From assembly GCA_033030425.1 (NCBI GenBank), contig JAUFSD010000011.1, positions 558,001 through 622,000 on the forward strand: a stretch of DNA of 64,000 bases, in the 5' to 3' direction. The notes under the pieces are model-generated. The model made no database searches. It worked only from the letters and a program-made list of their open reading frames with translations, and was not told where the DNA came from. A program made the position numbers and the translations under genes. Shown here piece by piece: positions 22,151 through 34,491 of this stretch. Each line of letters starts with the position of its first letter. Within the stretch, counting starts at the first letter, position 1. The stretch comes from Verpa conica (Eukaryota > Ascomycota > Pezizomycetes > Pezizales > Morchellaceae).

Positions 22151-25100
22151 GATGCGACAGTGGTAGTAACGGGATGAAATATGTTTGACTACTGTGAGTG
22201 AGTGAGCAAAGGTACGTCTACAGTGTTGCGAGGGTGTAGACGCAGGTTTTGTTCTTTCGTAAAGGATTCTTTTCTTCCGATTATCCCCAAGGGACAGCGG
22301 CGAAGTAAGCAGCAGTTTCCTTTTTGGATAGGTTCAGGAACAGCGGGCCAACGCAAGCAGAAGTCACGAGTTCCCACAGCCAAAACGGCAAATGAGCGAT
22401 GACAACAGATAAGACGGGTTTCGGTCAGCTATAAAAGCCGGAATTATTGCATAGGAAGGAAAAAGGACGAAGTAGAAGCAGAGAATAAGAACAAACAAAA
22501 TACCTAAATAAACGATAAGCAAAACATCCCTCCAAATAGCCATCCCCTAGCCCTCCAGCCCCCCTGCACAAGCCCCCCGCGCTCCAATTTGCCGAGAACT
22601 GGGGGAGGTAGGAAATCAACATACCACACAACGAGCAAGAAAGGAATGAAGCAGCGATAACGAGTGCAGCTGCGAAATAAGAACCAAAGAGGGACAAGAA
22701 TGCCGGGTTGGATATGTATATCTGTCTCACTGGAGGATCAAAGAGAGGGCTGTTGGAAGAGGCTGATGGGAGAGGTTACCCTACTATCCATCTCGACCGT
22801 TGAGCCGCTGTCAGCTAGATGGTGCATGCATGTGTACGCACCGATCATCATCTCTTCAAAAACCTCACCAATCCCTTGAGCGTGGGAGATGCGGGCGGGT
22901 TTGAGATGACGGAAGACTATTTAAAGAATCGCTACTGTTCATCCTTTATAGAAGCATCCGTTAAAACATATGACCTGGGAGGATAGTTAAAACGGTATGA
23001 GTCGCTTGACCGTTATCTGACAGATAAAAGCCATCCCTTCATCAGGCCCCAATTGATACGTCAATGTTGATTCAACAAATCCCTCCAATCAAGTCCCGCT
23101 TCGTACCATTGGCTCAATATCAGTCCCTGCATGAAAGAAACCCCACTACCAACGTCGCGCCATGTGACAAACCCTACATGGCTATAACACATATAAATAC
23201 CAAGATATCACCATCTCTCGAGCACTAATAATAACAACTGTTCCGGATGAGCTCCTTAGAATCCAAAAGCGGGTCCAAGAATACCAGCATATGTATGATC
23301 GGGCAGTGCTCGAGCCAGAGCACGAACAAAAGACCTTATAGAGTATGTCATTTCACAACCTAATTCTTCTCCCTACTGACACTCGAACTAGAACATCTCA
23401 TTTCCAAAACATTTACAATAGCCCTATACGGCTCAAGTAATAGACTCGAATTCAGGACTACGCTAGTGGTTTGTTTTCGGTGGATCATCTTATTATAGTA
23501 AGTAGTACTAATTAGAGTCGCTTATTTACACTCACCCATGTTCTTCATCTTAAAATCGATGTTGGAACTGAAAATAATTTAATTAGGACTAAAGGTTTCA
23601 CCAGATCACTCTCTGGGCATATCTATTAACTAATATATATACTGAGCATGTCAAAACACAGTCAAGGCTTAGGTTTTAAGTTTGAAGGCTGAGAGTTATA
23701 GAGTCAACCTACTCAATAGCCAACCAAATTTAACAGACATCCGCAAGGAATATATCTACAAACCATATTCATCACAATAACCTATATAGACCTTTACATG
23801 AATAGTTCTTTACATAAATATAGATAATAATAGTAAACATATATATACAAAATCACCTTTACTTCCGCAATAATCAAGATATATAAAAATATTCGTCTTT
23901 GGGTTGGAAACTAATGTTTTGGTCCCACCGATATATCCAGACCTGAAAAAGCAATAAAATGGTAAATTATTTTCCTAATCGCGATATTAAATAGTATCAC
24001 CAATTTAGACCTTAATAGCGATTTTTGTGCTAATATAGTAGCTAGTAGATACCAGGTCTAGAGGAGTACGTTTTTCCAACCGCCTATATATTCTATCGGG
24101 GTCAGATCTCCAATTAACAGAGATCTGTGAGGTTATTAGGTAGGAGAATATATAGAGCTTAATACACTTTTATATATATCAGGAATAAAACTTAACCTCA
24201 ATTCTACCAACATAACCTAAATTTTAATAGATTCATTATAAATTATCTATTACTAACTAAGCTAGGTAAAGATAGATATATGACCAGAGGTGGACTTGAG
24301 CTGGCCTAGTTCCTTCTTAGACGGATTGGTCTGGCCCGCACCATAGTAGTTTGTAGTCTGGTCCGATCTGGTCCGATCTGGTCTAGACCAGCCAATTCTT
24401 AGACCAGCCCAAGTCAAATTCTGATATTTACCATTATCCCTCTGAAGACCCGAGGCCACGATTTATCAATACAAAAGCGAATCAATGGAAATATATGCAT
24501 GTAGGATGAAATATATTCAACAAAATTAACACCCCGACAGTCAATTATCCTCGATTTCCAGAATATAATGGCACTAGTAATTTTATAGGGCCTTAAGATG
24601 AAGAATGAATACCCTAACTTACTTACTTAGAGGGGATTGAGAGAAGCTTTAATGGAATTATAGGATACGGCCAAATGGTAAAGCTCCAGAATTCCCCGCG
24701 ACCTGCTCTATTGTGAAGGAGAAGAGCCTTGATCTATTAGGCAAGCGTGTAGGTATAATATGGGCATCGATTCGGGCTTGCTTTATCAGATATCTAAGAT
24801 GCTGAAGGAATGTTTCTCTAAGCACGAATACCCTGATATAGAGGCTATTAAGATAAAGGATTTTTGCCTCGGGAGCTTAAGAGAAACTAGAGTGTGAACT
24901 GAGTATATCATGGGGTATAAAACCTTGAAGCTAGCTCACGTAAAGAGATGAGCGGAGTAATTGCCCTCGAAGCACCCAATCGTCCACAAACATGCTACTA
25001 GCTTATAGAGTAAAGATCTAACTAGATCGAGCCATGACTTCAAGTAGTAGATAAACGATAGACTAGAACATACTAAACCTATTTAATATAGTGAGATAGT

Positions 25101-25896
25101 TAGGGTTAGATTTAACTTGTATAGAATACATGCATATATTGAAGCATTGAGAAAACCTTGGTCTCACGGAAGCTAGAGAACAACACCACTCCTCATACAT
25201 GTCAAATATGTTGAGGAAAAGAAATAATTTTTAGGATTACCAAGTCAAAGAAATTGCGTGATACTAGGTACTTAGTATGTAACATACTTTTAACATAACG
25301 GCTAGACAAATTAATTCCATGACTTAAATCTTAATACTAACCACCTTGCTTTTTCGAAACAAAACAGATGCCGGGAAATTCATGACATCTTCGACTGCTT
25401 ATAGTTAGACCCAGAACTAATATATCATACATGAGAAGATGCTGCGATACTGCATATTGTATAAAAAATATACTTGATAAATTTACTCTAGAATCTTAGG
25501 AGTTGGAAAATCATAGAAAATCCTCTGATATCATAAACTTTCTAGAACTAGGATAGATTTTACCCCGAGATAACATACCCAAGACTACTAAAAGTGAAGC
25601 CGTTGAACGAAGATCTGTGATATATATAGGGTTTTACAGGGTTTTGTCTTAAAAGTTTGACTTTTAGATATACAGTTCCTCATTGCCAACCAAATGAGGG
25701 GCACAAAGAACACATTATACCTATGGGTTACTATAGGACTAAAAGTGCCGAGACTACCGAAACCCCTACTCAATCTCTACTCTTTTATACTCCAATTCTA
25801 ACACTAAAAATAGTATACGGTATATAATTTTTACTAAATTACCCTAGATACAAAAGCATAACTCGCTATGTACCTATTTCTTGGTATAAAATTCAC
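22151..25896. other. Large AT-rich gene desert
   Basis: About 3.7 kb with no supported gene. Near 24356-24385 there is a short tandem of TGGTCCGATC (two units plus a diverged third) followed by a TGGTCTAGACCA palindrome. The weak frame at 24262-24459 is its by-product. The rest is AT-rich, dense in stops and looks like decayed repeat DNA. Confidence 0.45.
24356..24390. repeat. Short tandem repeat and palindrome
   Basis: Two and a half head-to-tail copies of TGGTCCGATC end in the palindrome TGGTCTAGACCA. Further AGACCAGCC copies follow. No element ends identified. Confidence 0.5.
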
Positions 25897-26747
25897 CTAA
25901 CATAGACAGGGGAGATGAAGAGTCTGTGAAGTACATGATTCCCCGCTAGGTATGTCACTACCAGTTTGCAGGTATAGCTTATAGGTACCAGAGATACTGG
26001 TTGAGCAAGCTAGAAAATTCAATTCTATAGAGAGTGTCAGCAATAAGGAACATGAAATACCAGGAAAAACTCTACTTACGTCTTCCGTAAGGGCTCGCAT
26101 TAGTAGTGATAATAGTATCACCCTCCAAACCCCAACTAGTAGTAGAGGCTGTGGTACCAAATGACAATGGCTTGTAGGAGGTAGTTGTGGTATCGATGTT
26201 CATGTATAGCCCGGAAGTAGTGTCTTGAATCGAACCGGAGATAATAAATCTCCGGGCGCTTGCTTCAGCAGCCATAACTGGAATACCACCTATTGATATT
26301 CTACTTAGCTCATTGCCTATATATCTTTTAAAAGAAGCCGTTTGGGAGCTATATACCTGAGTCCTGGAGATATAGATGATAGATCGGATCAGAAACACCA
26401 CGGATCAGCTGTCCAGTTCCAGTAGGGGCCGACGCAGTGGTAGTTGCAGAGGTGGTAACTGTAGTTGTCGCTGTCACTGTCGCTGTCGCTGTGGTAGAGC
26501 TAACTTGAGCAATACCGGGTTGGCATTGGTAGTAGTCTAGTATTCTCATTAATACTGACAGAAATCCCCATGACCCCGAACTAAACTCACAATCGTTGAC
26601 CTTAACACAGCTATATCCGCTGACACAGGTTGTATCTCCTGAATAGTTAACCCCACCACATTGGCCCCAGGCAGCTACAGCACCGTTGACCGACAAGACG
26701 GAGCTGAGTAAAATCGCAAGCGATGGAGTTAAAAATTGGCATTTCAT
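25897..26747 (-). CDS. Secreted protein with CBM1 cellulose-binding domain
   Basis: Minus-strand exons 26747-26591, 26536-26357, 26289-26080 and 26024-25897 give 224 residues with all phases closing; donors are GTGAGT, GTATAT, GTAAGT. Residues 1-25 are a signal peptide. A family 1 carbohydrate-binding module follows (about 26-61): AWGQCGGVNYSGDTTC…GYSC, and the first splice creates VNDYYYQCQPG with its stacking tyrosines. A Thr/Ser/Ala-rich linker leads to a C-terminal domain of about 130 residues (RGVSDPIYHLYLQDSGG, SARRFIISGSI, LYMNIDTTTTSYKPL, GLEGDTI, NFLACSTS). It ends HLPCLC. I cannot name this domain; I see no glycosidase or LPMO signature. Likely a wall- or plant-polymer-binding secreted protein. 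It sits alone in AT-rich DNA. Confidence 0.82.
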
Positions 26748-28331
26748 TGTGAACAGTATAGATAGTGTCGAGGAGGGAATTCTTGAGAATATTCTGGGAA
26801 GGTGGGGAAATACCTGTATTTCAATTCCCCGACAAATTAAAAGGAAGCCAAAGCAGCCAGGGGATCCCATAAAAAGATTTATATAAAGTGCGTTTATATA
26901 TATATGGTTTTAACGAACACACATAAGGACTCGGCTCATGCATCTACTACTCCCGGCTTGTCGGAACACTGTCAACTATCTTCCGGGAAGATCTTATTCA
27001 CGGGGTAAACGGGCCGCTACAGCAGAAAACATATGGAGTTTAAGAAATAAACCCTAAGGACCGCGTGGGTAATATAATTGAAACGGCTCTGGGGCTCTCT
27101 GGTTAATAAGGAGATATTTCAAATAAAAGATGAATAGAAATGCCGGGAAGTCATTAATTCCGGAGGGTGCCCAGGCTGCGGCCCGAAAACAAGCTTCGCT
27201 CGAAGGGGCTTGGCAGTTACGGACTGGTAGAGTCCCGAGTGATTCTCTATGACTTCTATAATATCCCCTTTACTGGAGTAACTCCTATCATACGGAGGAA
27301 GCAGGGATGAGTTAGCTCCCGAACGTATCATAGCCACAATACTGAATAGATAAGGTGCGGGAGGGGCACTAGGAGAGTCACTTAAATTGTGTCTCTTATG
27401 AAGAGAAATTGAAAAATAATTCAATGATTGTTATATTGGTACAAAAAAATCATAGAAGACTTAAGAAGGGTATGGATTACCTGAAGATTTTATCATAGTA
27501 CTATTAGTTAGCCACAATCATGACCACCCGGAGGTTGTCTTACCTGTGACGCCACCCGGGCAATTTCTAGAATGAAGAGTAGAAAGCGGCTCGGGCAATA
27601 CAAAAGCTTCTTTGGATGGCTTCCGCTGAATTACAAGATTTCTAGACTCATTTGAAAGACCAACATGATATAGTTTGAGAAAACACCATATTCTCCCTGC
27701 ACGATCACGACAGCTATGATCTACAGTTGTAATCACAGTTTGTTACAGTGCAGTTGTCTCGTATGTGTGTATTGGTGTTTACTTATCATTATAAATGCCT
27801 AGGGCTTGCTCATTCTCATGGTAGGTCTGTCCACTGTTTAGTATTGTTTCAGCCCCTGAGATCTTCTGTTGTCTTTACTGTTGCGCTTAACATAGATCAC
27901 TGTAAGGCATGCCTGTTTGGTTATGGGTCACGATATCTTCGTATCCTATGCTTCTTTAGGACCACGGGACGGGAAATAAGAGTGCATACCCCTTTGTTAT
28001 GTACAAATTCAATTCATTTTTACGGGATGTTTACGTGATCCGTTCGCTTGTGGAGTTTTCTGTGAATAAGAGCCAAGCTCAAGTCGAATTCTCATGACAA
28101 CATGTTTTTAACAACGGGCGGCTCTCATCAAGCATTAGCCAACCAGATCTTTGGCGATCTCTGCATTACCATACCACGGGAGGCTCCGGCGCCAAAAATC
28201 ACCATTATATTGAGTGCCAAGATGTCTCAATCAGAAAAGCAATATCCGACGCGTGGAGAAAATATAAAAACTCTGCGGTCGTTCGTGTACCATGAACAAG
28301 ATCTATCCGTCACTCTTTACGCATTATCAAC
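26748..28331. other. Spacer with a possible unrecognised minus-strand gene
   Basis: Between the CBM1 gene and the small GPI-type protein. Two minus-strand frames at 27119-27424 and 27544-27736 look more protein-like than the rest; they are listed separately. No repeats recognised. Confidence 0.35.
27119..27736 (-). CDS. Possible multi-exon gene, unrecognised
   Basis: Two minus-strand frames may belong together. The first (about 27736-27544) contains DRAGRIWCFLKLYHVGLSN and ends …NCPGGVTG at a strong donor, CACAG|GTAAGA. The second (to 27119) contains IVAMIRSGANSSLLPPYDRS and KPLRAKLVFGPQPGHPPEL; an acceptor CTATTCAG lies just before IVAMIRS. The phases do not join directly and would need a small extra exon, for which an AG-flanked 13-base piece exists. 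I recognise no family. Chance frames or a decayed gene are equally possible. Confidence 0.25.
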
Positions 28332-28870
28332 ATGCTTTCAATAGCTCCTACATTCCTTTGGATTAACCTCCTGGTCGCTGGGTTGGCTATGGCTATTTCC
28401 AGTAGCGGAGAGCAATATTCCTTGTCTAGTTGCCAGAATTGTGGTAAGGTGCACATTTATAGCATTTTTTAAAGAAAATTTACTTACAATTATCCAAACA
28501 GCTTCATGCTGCCCACCTGATATGCATTGCTCCTACCTCGATACAGCCGGTTATACTTGCTTGCCAAATGATAATCCCGCGGCCAGCCTGGGTCAATCTG
28601 ATGATGCTAAAAGCGAATTGATCACTGCTCCTCCCGTGAGTAACCCACCCAAATATTTTACCACCTCAGGTGTTGATATTGAAATAACTACAGACGCAGC
28701 CTACTCTTGTTCCAAGAACCCCAGCAGTTGTTAATACCAAAAAAAAGCCTGCTCCAACTCCTAGCGGAAACTCGACCTCCCATTCTTCGGGTGCGCAATT
28801 AGGAAAGAGTGGAAGTGGTTTATTGACTGCTGTGGCTGCCGGGGCTGTTATCTGGTCCTTAGTACTCTAA
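28332..28870 (+). CDS. Small Cys-rich protein, GPI-anchor type
   Basis: Exons 28332-28443, 28502-28635 and 28694-28870 join in phase to 140 residues; donors are GTAAGG and GTGAGT. No single frame shows the whole protein. Residues 1-26 form a signal peptide (MLSIAPTFLWINLLVAGLAM…). A compact cysteine cluster follows, built across the first splice: SCQNCGASCCPPDMHCSYLD, then TAGYTCLPN. This resembles the short SCC/C-PP-x-C modules of fungal surface proteins. A Pro/Ser/Thr-rich spacer (KKKPAPTPSGNSTSHSSG) leads to a C-terminal hydrophobic tail (GLLTAVAAGAVIWSLVL) with small residues before it, as in GPI-anchor signals. Likely displayed on the membrane or wall; function unknown. Confidence 0.68.
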
Positions 28871-30602
28871 TTGGGAGATCGAGGGGGGGATGAATAGGGA
28901 TGAGAATTTGGGAGTAGGGGTTTAAAAATTATAGAAATCAACACTGGAGCAGGTGCGGGGTATGCAATTTTTAATATTACAAATGATTTATTTACTATTT
29001 AAAACACATTTATATAGAATTTTCTTCTTTATTTACAGAGTAACTACGGTGACGGCGATGGTTATAGCGTATACTTGAACGCTGTGGTCTTATTAAAGAT
29101 CCTGTATGTATAAATCTAAATTTAAACCAAAGATACCACCTGGGGGCATGATGTAAAGGTGTACGTCTCTAAATTATATACTTCGTATATATAGCTAAAA
29201 TCTTTTATGTGAGGGGACTGTACCCCCCAAGACCGTTTTTCGGCAGATCTCCTAGATCTCTCGGATCCTGTACGAGAAACCTAGGGGCCTAAAGTCCTAG
29301 GCCTTGAGTCTTACATATACCTGGTGGAGATACTAACGAAAGCCGTAGAATATATGTATTATACATGTAGTGTACAAATCCCCAAAGTCCCTCTGTGTTC
29401 TCACTTGCTCGGATATTATGGCCCCGCACAACATTGCACCATACTTGCAGCTTGCTGCACACCATAGATACATGCAGTCTCTTCTCACCTTTGTGGCTGC
29501 GCTTAAGCTTCATCCTTAAAATCCACGTCTTGACTTTAAGAGTAGAGTTCAAAGCCCTCCGCGGAGATAGGAAATCTCTTCATGCAGACGCTTGAACGTC
29601 ACTCATTCACTGCCTTGATTTCGTCTGCATATTCCCCCCCGACCAACCGCTATTCAACAGTAGCTAAATGTTCTTCATAATCTACACTGCCTGCCTCTGG
29701 ATATAAACGTTGGCACCATTGCCCAAACATCACTCTACCATACAACACCTCTCACAACTGCGCAGGCACCACCCACCCCGAATTCCCTCGTCGGCTTCTA
29801 GAAACAAGACAATTTATCAGCATCTAGATCACAATGTTTCTAGTACTCTTGCAAGCCCGTGCGCAGAATATGTACACGTGTATTTGGGGATTGGACTTCC
29901 TGATCAAGAACCAAGGCATCGTAACTATCTACCTGGTCTCAACTACCAAGTGCAGTGCGAATATCCCCAGTTACTACCGCAGGTCGGGGCGTTCGAGACG
30001 TTCCAGATCAGTTATTGTTTAATGAGCTCGTGCATCCTTGTGGGGGGTTTATGACGGGATTACATCATGAGACTTTACGCTACAGGCCCGAAAATGGTTC
30101 AAGAGCCGAGAAAAAATTCTCATCGATTACTCCGAGATGGGTTTTAGATGTTTGTCGCGTATTTTAAGACCTCTGGGGGTTATATCTCACAACAACTTAG
30201 GTTCTATCACCACCGTAGGTTTCCTGGACCCCTGCACCATACATCACTCGGCTTATCTCGCTGGATCTTAGTACAAGGCGGCTAGTGATATCTAGAGGAG
30301 TCCCAGCCAGTATACTAGGGTGGGCGGATAATTTATCTCAGGGGCAGGTATACACTTGTATAGTTTGCTGCATCAACCTGCCTTCTTCGACATTTACAGG
30401 CTCGGAAACGAAACATACCCCATACTTTGTCTCACGCACGGTCCACAATGCAGCCCATGTCACAGCCCCTCCCGCTACAAAAGCAACAAGCAGGGAAACT
30501 TCCTTTGCATTCATACAGAATGTAAACTTCCGTCAAAAACAAAAACAAAGCAGGGACTGCGGCTGTAAAAGCCTCAGTCATGCGCAATACTTCTACCTAT
30601 GC
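28871..30602. other. Intergenic spacer
   Basis: Short frames at 29289-29552, 29710-30054, 29834-30022 and 30285-30568 overlap each other in different frames and show no domain, signal peptide or splice pattern that holds. I see no gene here. Confidence 0.4.
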
Positions 30603-31378
30603 CTATCTCCTCTTCTTTTCCTTCTCCTCAAGCCTCTTCAACTCCAAAACTACACTATCTTCGATTCTCGCCTGCAACTCCGGGCGGTACCCGCACCAGA
30701 ATAACATCTCAAACCACACAAAGAACGGCGCGAGAAGGAGCGGCTGGATCGGATTATCCTACACCTTATTAGCCCCTTCACCTCGTTGGATTTCAATGTA
30801 GAGATACACACTAGTACCGCCGGTGCCCTTTTTTCAAACACCCCATGTCCAATAAACTGTACCACCCAACTTATCACAAATCCACACCATCCCCACCAGT
30901 TTGCCGTGGCACCATAGGTGGATGTCAGGTAATTAACATACACTACCATTGCCGTGATTAATGGGGTGATCATGAGTCCTGCGACGGGCTCCATGAGGAT
31001 ATAGAACGTGCAGTAGACGATGGCTCCCACACCAGCGAGGTTGAGAGGAATGTAAGGGAGATCTAGGATGGTGGGTGTGTTTGTACACTGTGGGGTTAGC
31101 ATGCTACATGTAGTTATGAGGGAGAGGTCGACGAACCAACAGAAACCCGGTAAACATGATCCCAGGAACGCCGAATAGGTGGATAAGGATATTATGCTGG
31201 TAACATTCCTGATTAATCGCGTTTAATCTCACCTCGTATCATAGGAACCTTACTGGATTATGGTGGTATGACGCGTACTATCCTATATTAGCTTATAAAG
31301 ATTGTTAAATGGAGTATGATGGGAGAGGCTTACAGACAGCAACTGCTGCTCAAGATCGAAAACTCCCATTTTCTTCAT
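30603..31378 (-). CDS. mpo1: Mpo1-like ER 2-hydroxy fatty acid dioxygenase (DUF962)
   Basis: Yeast Mpo1 (YGL010w) is an Fe(II)-dependent ER enzyme that shortens 2-hydroxy fatty acids from phytosphingosine breakdown by one carbon. Minus-strand exons 31378-31334, 31277-31254, 31196-31147, 31103-30812 and 30758-30603 join in phase to 188 residues, the family length. Conserved pieces appear only after splicing: DLEQQLLSYASYHHNP|HNILIH, then FGVPGIMFTG. Membrane helices follow, then QFIGHGVFEKRAPAVL|DNPIQPLLLAPFFVW and LGYRPEL-type WCGYRPELQARIED. The His residues of YHHNP and GHGVFE are the expected metal ligands. The last four residues, KKRR, form a KKxx ER-retrieval signal. Phytosphingosine is also the precursor pool for the sphingolipid methyltransferase at 56-58 kb, though the genes are unlinked. 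Confidence 0.88.
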
Positions 31379-32892
31379 CTTGTGTTCGTGGTTGTTTGTG
31401 GGGTAAACAAGTGCGGAGAGGGGGGGCGGGCGACTTGCCTTTAGTACTGGTGCCCTCGGCTGACGCTTTTGCTCGTGAAAGTGCTAATTCAACAACGTGG
31501 TCTGAGTTTTCGGCTTGTGGGGCACCCGCCCTGCAGCTATAGATGCTGGGGTCGGTTGGTTGAGTGTCGCTTCTCTTCTAGAACTCGAGAAATAGAGCTT
31601 CCTCAGTCTTTACAGCATCCAAGATCTGTCGTTAGACACAATAAAATGTAGGATTTAAATTTTAAAGCATCTCATGAAGCTACCTAGGTGACATGTATGA
31701 CCACCTCTTAACTTATTTGAATTGTTACACATCACCGCTGCATCCGGTGAATCCCCCGCATCAAGCCAGGTTAATGGTCGATCTTCATACCTACTTTGGT
31801 TAGTCTATGGACCAATGGAGAATATTGGGCGGTTATTGTATGGTGGAGGGTAGTATCTTGAGCATCTCTCATATGTTCTTAGTAGGATAACAAGGTAGAT
31901 TTCTAGTGGAGGAGCCGGTCCTAGATGCGCGGAACAATTTTTTTTAATTTACAGATTATGCACTCAACCGGCCACTCATAGTCAGTAGATTACTTTTGAC
32001 TAGCGGGGATAAACTTACCTCACGATTATCTATTGCTTACGCACGCTGAGAAAGCCACCAAATATTAGATGGGAGGCTATCAACCTGATAGAATACCATA
32101 TACTCGCCGAAAAATAGTCTGTCACTTTTGGTACGGGTCGCAACGGAGCCTCAGCAACCCAAGTAATACATCCTAATTATCACTATCCTATTCTATTAGT
32201 AATCTTATATTCCTACTATACCTCAGCCTCACCTCCCGAGCTATAAGCTGAAGTTTAGAATATCCACTTCCACTTAAAGTATGTCGCTGTTAAAAGGGGG
32301 GTGTAAAAACAGATAAATAAGGCAGGTATAAACACTGGAGTAAGCTGTACTTCGTTATTGATCTAAGTGGCTGTTATAACCTAGCGTAGTGCGGTGCGTT
32401 AGGGTTGTTCAGAGCATGTAGCTAAGTTTTCCGGAAAAATCTCGTCTCCAGAGATGAACACCAAGGGCATTTCACCAGAGAAACAAAAGGAGTAAATGGG
32501 GATTATGACTACTAGTAGTTTTATTGCATTCCACAGGCTTTGTCATAATCGTCTGCTCTAAGTACCACGCTCTTTTTCACCGCTCGCTGGTGCATTCATC
32601 TCTACTCGGTGCACCCACTGCAGGGAACCCCTCTTGTTATCAAGGTCATAAATAAAGCTTGGTAAGAAACATGATAGACTATATAAGGAACAAGAGAGAG
32701 CATACAATGTTTCTAAGAGTGATAAGTATATTATCAGCTCCTACTAAAGATATAATTCCACATCTAGTCTAGTCTAGCCGATTAACATCTATCCAAAAGC
32801 ACCCAAGGGCTCCAAAGAAGATACGACACTCAAAAACGTAATCCAAAAGAGATACGTAACAAGATATCTGGACACTTTAAATAGCCTCAACC
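31379..32892. other. Intergenic spacer with truncated MITE
   Basis: Promoter side of the Mpo1-like gene and 3' side of the CUE/Smr gene. It contains the truncated family-B element at 32103-32250. No gene seen. Confidence 0.45.
32103..32250 (-). mobile_element. MITE family B, truncated copy
   Basis: Begins with the same CTCGC terminus and CTGTCACTTT block as the element at 19026. Its interior (CAACCCAAGTA, CTATTCTATTAGTA, CTACTATACCTCAGC) matches the reverse complement of that element's interior. Similarity stops near 32250 and no second terminus follows, so about half is lost. A TA precedes the intact end. Confidence 0.65.
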
Positions 32893-34491
32893 TCACTTCC
32901 TCTTACCAGAGACTCCAACAACCACCACCTTTCCCTCATCACACACTACTCTCCACCCTTCCCTCACCAACATCTTCGTTACCGCCGGCAACAGCTGTGC
33001 AACCCCATCTCTACTATGTCTTCCCATTCCAGTCACAATATGAAATGGTACAACCTGTTTCCTTCTCCCACCTCCTGCAAGCTCCTGTTCCCTCAGCTGC
33101 CGAACCCACCAATCCGTTGTTCTCTCCCTCGCAAACTTTACACCCTGCGACACAGTCGCTCCATGTAAATCGAGGGTATTGAGGGAGCTGTTAGAATTAA
33201 TGAGTTCTTCTGCCGCTTCATCACGGAGGCTCTTCACACTGACGTCATGGGCGCGGCCAAGGTCTGAATAAAACGCTGCTGCACCGCCCATGAGTGGGTC
33301 TGACCTGGATTTACGATACGACGCAGCTGCCTTTGCAAAAGCTTCATTTCGAGCCGAGGTCTGCACAGAGAGTGCTTGAAGAGGACGGGAGTATGTCCGC
33401 GGGGAGGTTGGTGGGGAGATGGGGGATGAGGAGGCTGAAGAGCCGCCGATGGTGACCCAGCCTTTTTCTGGGGTGGGGCGAGTAAGTCGGGGCGAAGGGG
33501 CCGCAGTTGCGATCTTGATCGTGGGTTTGATGGAGTGGCGACGGAGGATGGCGGCGAGGTGAAAGATGGCGGGAGTATTGTCCCCACAGAGATAGAGGAG
33601 GGCTTCGAGGTGCTCCAGCTTCACATCTGAGCCAAATTCGGAGGAGAGCTCATGGAGCTGTGTTAGGTGAGATGGGTCAAGATTAGCTGTGCTGGGGGTA
33701 TTGGCATCAAGAAGGGTTGCAATTGTTAGGGCGAGTGCGCCATTGTGACGATGATAAACAGATGTGACAGTCTTTTCAGGGAGGTTGAGGGAAGATGCAA
33801 GGTAGGAGATTTCGGAGGCTATTTCTTCCCATCGTGAAGGGGATTCGTTTGGGAGGGAGGTTGTGCGGGCCCCGTCAGGTTGGCGGTTTTCAGCGGTAGC
33901 CTTTCCTTTCCCACGGTTTCTGCGGTTCTTCTTTTTGCTTGGGTTGGCGCTTAACACCGCATCGAAGCCATCTACGCCCTTTGCTACCCCCTCCTCCAAA
34001 TCTTCAGCAAGGAAGACGCGGTTGAGAAGCTCATCAGTTGCGCGAGAGAGGTCGCCTTGGCACTTATCCAGCGTCGTTTTGATTGAGAAAGCGGTTAGCT
34101 TCGGAAACATCTTTGCCAAAAATGCAGCATTATCACCCGGAGCACCAGAGTCCTCCTCTTCATCATCTATGCGCCATGATAAGAGTGAATATGTAGTTGG
34201 ATCCGTCTCATCGCTCACCGAGCCTCCCCATTCTGGACAGGATTGGTTATCGGGGAGGATATCGTCCACGATAGTTTCGAGAGAGAGGATTGTTAGGGTT
34301 TCACGAGCGAGAGGAAGTGAATCGGTGTCGTTAAGTATTGCCGCGACGAGAGATGAATCGAGCGTATTGAATTCGACCTAACGCCCGCCGTCAGTATACC
34401 CCGCGTTACTCTCCCAGCGCCCCTTGATAATCGTAAGCATGTCTCATACTTGGAGTAGCGCTAGATGATCTGCGAGCTCTTGAGGGTTCAT
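32893..34491 (-). CDS. CUE/Smr-domain protein, Cue2-like no-go decay nuclease candidate
   Basis: Exons 34491-34450 and 34377-32893 join in phase 0 to 508 residues. The short first exon codes MNPQELADHLALLQ. A CUE-like ubiquitin-binding helix bundle is suggested around residues 90-140 (FLAKMFPKLTAFSIKTTLDKC, ATDELLNRVF). A basic KKKNRRNRGKGK patch, helical repeats and a DUF1771-like stretch (ARNEAFAKAAASYRKSRSD…GGAAAFYSDLGR) follow. The C-terminal Smr domain has LDLHGATVSQGV and FHIVTGMGRHS. This CUE-DUF1771-Smr order is that of yeast Cue2 and its relatives, which cleave mRNA at collided ribosomes. The LDLHG and TGxGxHS motifs of active Smr nucleases are intact. Cue2 orthology rather than another Smr protein is inferred. 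Confidence 0.8.

Noticed and set aside
24262..24459. 65-codon minus frame at the TGGTCCGATC repeat
   Set aside because: Its composition follows the tandem repeat; no protein features.
28871..30602. Several overlapping plus-strand frames upstream of the Mpo1-like gene
   Set aside because: They overlap in different frames, none has a domain, signal peptide or consistent splice sites.
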